Source of the DNA: Klebsiella sp. RHBSTW-00484 | GTDB lineage: Bacteria > Pseudomonadota > Gammaproteobacteria > Enterobacterales > Enterobacteriaceae | Reading direction: 5' to 3' | Assembly: GCF_013705725.1 (NCBI RefSeq) | Contig: NZ_CP055481.1 | Span: 1,550,001 to 1,614,000 of the forward strand | Length of the DNA stretch: 64,000 nucleotides | Shown here: in pieces, positions 61,867-64,000 of the stretch | Numbering within the stretch: the stretch's first letter is position 1 | Layout: every line of letters starts with the position of its first letter | Translations under genes and position numbers: made by a program | The notes under the pieces: generated by a model | The model's input: the letters and a program-made list of their open reading frames with translations, nothing else | Databases searched by the model: none | Told to the model about the DNA's origin: nothing

Positions 61867-62304
61867 GTGGTCAGCAATATTTTTCATCAATCAGCATCTC
61901 AAGGGCGGGCCACATGGCTGGCGCTGTTTGCGATCCTGCTGATCGTGGTGGCCCCGCTGATTTCAATCTCCCTGCCAAAAGATCCGATGAGCGGTATGCA
62001 TCATACGATGATGGACATGCCGCATGACATGTCATCATCTGAAATGACCATGATACAGAGTGATGCGACTGTCATACAGACGTCACACCACATGCCAGCC
62101 GATCATGCGGAGGCCTGCGGTTACTGTGTGCTGTTGGCTCATGTGCCGGGCTTAATCTTCGCGCTGATGCTGCTGGTCAGCTTGATGCTTCGGCGTCAGC
62201 GAGCTCCTGTAGCCCGAAGGGTACTGAAATACTGTTATGACTTTCACTGGCTTTATCCTCACACTCGCGCACCTCCCCACCAGTCTGCTTCTCCCTTTGC
62301 ATAA
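61867..62304 (+). CDS. DUF2946-like Met/His-rich membrane protein
   Basis: A 145-residue protein from the GTG at 61867, which follows GGAGGGG closely; an ATG at 61843 would put that site inside the gene. One hydrophobic span lies at about residues 15–35. A Met/His-rich loop follows (MSGMHHTMMDMPHDMSSSEM), then HAEACGYCVLLAHVPG and a second span. Such DUF2946 proteins are linked to copper binding. It sits nine bases before the PepSY gene frame and probably acts with it. Confidence 0.75.
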   Translation: MVSNIFHQSASQGRATWLALFAILLIVVAPLISISLPKDPMSGMHHTMMDMPHDMSSSEMTMIQSDATVIQTSHHMPADHAEACGYCVLLAHVPGLIFALMLLVSLMLRRQRAPVARRVLKYCYDFHWLYPHTRAPPHQSASPFA

Positions 62305-62357
62305 AAAATAAAGTGCGCTCTGCGCAACGTTCTCTTTTGCTTTCGAAAAGGAAAAGT

Positions 62358-63728
62358 ATGACTACCTGCACCTCGCGCGCGGCATGGCTAAACCTGCTGC
62401 GTCGTCTTCATTTCTATATCGGATTGTTTATCGGGCCGTTTATTTTTGTCGCTGCCCTGACCGGTACGCTGTATGTCGCTACTCCGCAACTGGAAAACTG
62501 GCTTTATCAGGATGCGCTTTATGGCACTTTCGATGGGGAAAAACAGCCACTTAGTGCACAAATTATGGTAGCGAAAGAGGCTACCCAGGGAAATCTCCAT
62601 CTACAGGCTGTTCGTCCTGCGATAAGCGCGGGAGAGACAACCCGAGTGATGTTCGCCGATCCTAATCTTGGCGAGTCTGAAACGCGGGCAATTTTTGTTG
62701 ATCCGGTAACCTTGCGGGTGAGAGGCGATATGGCGGTTTATGGTACCAGCGGTATATTGCCCCTGCGTCAGTGGATTGATTATGCCCATCGCTCACTGCT
62801 CTTGGGTAACGCTGGACGACTGTACAGCGAACTGGCGGCTTCCTGGATGTGGGTTGCCGCTCTTGGAGGGATTGCGCTGTGGTCGATGACCCGCCCGCGT
62901 CGTCGGATTAACAATAAGCTGCAGAATAGCCGACGCCTGCATGTTTCCCTTGGATGGGCGCTGCTGATTGGCATGCTGCTGTTCTCTGCGACTGGTTTAA
63001 CCTGGTCGCAATGGGCCGGTGGTAATGTTGATAAGATACGCTCCGCTTTTGGTTGGCTGACGCCGCAGGTGAATACGCAGTTGCAAAGTGCAGTTCCAGC
63101 AGTTCACGATCCGCATGCAGAACACCATATGGAGGATATGGCTATGGGGGGGATGGCATCGTCCCTGGACGTAGAGGATTTTGACAAGGTTCTGCTGGTT
63201 GCTCACGCGGCGGGTCTGGATGCCAGCAAGCTGGAGATTCGCCCGCCGTCGGGTTCCGGGCGTGCGTGGACGGTAAATGAAATCGACAGGAGCTGGCCTA
63301 CACAGGTTGATGCTGTAGCGATCGACGGTTCAAATATGCAGATCGTAGATCGTACTCATTTTTCTGACTTTCCATTAATGGCGAAGCTAACCCGCTGGGG
63401 CGTTGATTTTCATATGGGGATTCTGTTTGGTCTCGTAAATCAGCTGCTACTTATCGCCTTCGGTACTGCACTCTGCGTGATGATAGTGGTGGGGTACCGT
63501 TTGTGGTGGATCCGCCGTCCGGTGCATGCGGGGTTTAACCCGGCCGATACGCTAATACAGGCGTGGTTTGGTTTAGCATGGCCCGCTCGTATGGTTACTA
63601 CCATTATTGCGGCGTTGTTAGGGTTGGCACTGCCGCTAATGGGGATCAGCCTCGCTGTATGTCTCGCCGTTGATTACCTGCGCTGGCGCGTAGCAACGGC
63701 GATGATAAGGGCTAAATCAGTCGAGTAG
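62358..63728 (+). CDS. PepSY-domain membrane protein
   Basis: A 456-residue inner-membrane protein from the ATG at 62358 (MTTCTSRAAWLNLLRRLHFY), with AAAAGGAAAAGT upstream. Four membrane spans are visible, including IGLFIGPFIFVAALTGTLYV near the start and GWALLIGMLLFSATGLTWSQW mid-protein. Two PepSY-like periplasmic regions and a Met/His stretch (HDPHAEHHMEDMAMGG) are present. Family members are associated with iron-siderophore or copper reduction at the membrane. With the DUF2946 gene it forms a likely metal-related pair inserted between rplS and yfiB. Confidence 0.85.
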   Translation: MTTCTSRAAWLNLLRRLHFYIGLFIGPFIFVAALTGTLYVATPQLENWLYQDALYGTFDGEKQPLSAQIMVAKEATQGNLHLQAVRPAISAGETTRVMFADPNLGESETRAIFVDPVTLRVRGDMAVYGTSGILPLRQWIDYAHRSLLLGNAGRLYSELAASWMWVAALGGIALWSMTRPRRRINNKLQNSRRLHVSLGWALLIGMLLFSATGLTWSQWAGGNVDKIRSAFGWLTPQVNTQLQSAVPAVHDPHAEHHMEDMAMGGMASSLDVEDFDKVLLVAHAAGLDASKLEIRPPSGSGRAWTVNEIDRSWPTQVDAVAIDGSNMQIVDRTHFSDFPLMAKLTRWGVDFHMGILFGLVNQLLLIAFGTALCVMIVVGYRLWWIRRPVHAGFNPADTLIQAWFGLAWPARMVTTIIAALLGLALPLMGISLAVCLAVDYLRWRVATAMIRAKSVE

Positions 63729-63733
63729 ATTGT

Positions 63734-64000
63734 TTAAGGCGTGCTGATGACGACCGTGACGCGGCGGTTTTCAGCACGTCCTTTTGCAGTATCGTTACTG
63801 GCTATCGGGTATTTTTTACCTAATCCGCGGGTTGTTAAATTAGTGCGCGGGATATTGGCACCTTCGGCCCATGCATCTGCCACGCTGTTAGCGCGCTTAA
63901 GCGATAACATTTCGTTGTAGCTGTCTTCGCCATAATTATCAGTGTGACCTTCCAGGCGACTGTGCGTAATACCGGTCGTAGCCAGACGTGAAGCCATAGT
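63734..64000 (-). CDS. yfiB: YfiB, OmpA-domain lipoprotein (5' part outside window)
   Basis: The frame runs off the window edge, so only the last 88 residues are seen. They are an OmpA-like peptidoglycan-binding domain: LEGHTDNYGEDSYN, LSLKRANSVADAW, GLGKKYPIAS and the NRRV end. Sequence and place near rplS fit YfiB, the outer-membrane lipoprotein that sequesters YfiR and so activates the diguanylate cyclase YfiN. Confidence 0.88.
   Translation of the reverse strand, partial: TMASRLATTGITHSRLEGHTDNYGEDSYNEMLSLKRANSVADAWAEGANIPRTNLTTRGLGKKYPIASNDTAKGRAENRRVTVVISTP

Overview
The window is from an enterobacterial chromosome, most likely Klebsiella/Raoultella-like. The right arm carries the conserved gene order smpB–ratAB–bamE–recN–nadK–grpE–corB–ypjD–ffh–rpsP–rimM–trmD–rplS, followed by a DUF2946 gene, a PepSY gene and yfiB. 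The genus is an inference from protein similarity recalled from memory, not from a search.

Positions 1–16000 hold a catabolic region. The end of an SDR dehydrogenase and an MFS transporter are followed by two paralogous sets, each with a LysR regulator, an agmatinase-family ureohydrolase and a polar amino-acid binding protein. One set is at 1588–4429. The other heads an eight-gene minus-strand operon (14950 down to 7158) with a TIM-barrel protein, an Fe(II)/2-oxoglutarate dioxygenase, a fused ABC permease–ATPase, a class II aldolase, a 2-hydroxyacid dehydrogenase and an SDR. Together they look like uptake and breakdown of guanidino compounds. A galactitol-type PTS (IIB, IIC, IIA) with a small HTH gene lies between the sets.

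Positions 16269–18352 encode a lipoprotein and a secreted or anchored protein with 50-residue coiled-coil repeats and a degenerate FKBP-like C-terminus. Positions 18488–25828 are a nine-gene minus-strand operon: GntR, mannose-family PTS IIA/IIC/IID/IIB, two SIS-domain proteins, a GH88 unsaturated glucuronyl hydrolase and an OprD-type porin. It reads as a complete route for import and cleavage of unsaturated glycosaminoglycan-type disaccharides.

Positions 25995–50006 are a stack of mobile elements at the 3' end of ssrA (tmRNA, 50007–50369). From left to right: an integrase stump cut by an IS3-family element, IS debris, a HEPN-like protein, a 1909-residue STAND NTPase with an N-terminal Cap4/DUF4297-like nuclease (Avs-like), and integrase 1 with a degenerate ssrA attachment site. 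Then comes a P4-like satellite of about 13.2 kb (36819–50007). It has the alpha primase-helicase, a DUF5375-like protein, an Icd-like protein, AlpA, sid, an Ogr-type activator, psu, iterons, cos and integrase 2. An almost identical second IS copy is inserted inside the cos site, and an intact second cos lies about 300 bp further on (not counting the IS). The satellite cargo slot between cos and int holds a two-gene candidate defence system: a DUF2290-like protein and an SF1 helicase.

The best leads for something undescribed are the DUF2290–helicase pair, the Avs-like NTPase, the duplicated and IS-split cos, the dioxygenase–ureohydrolase operon and the PTS/GH88/OprD operon.
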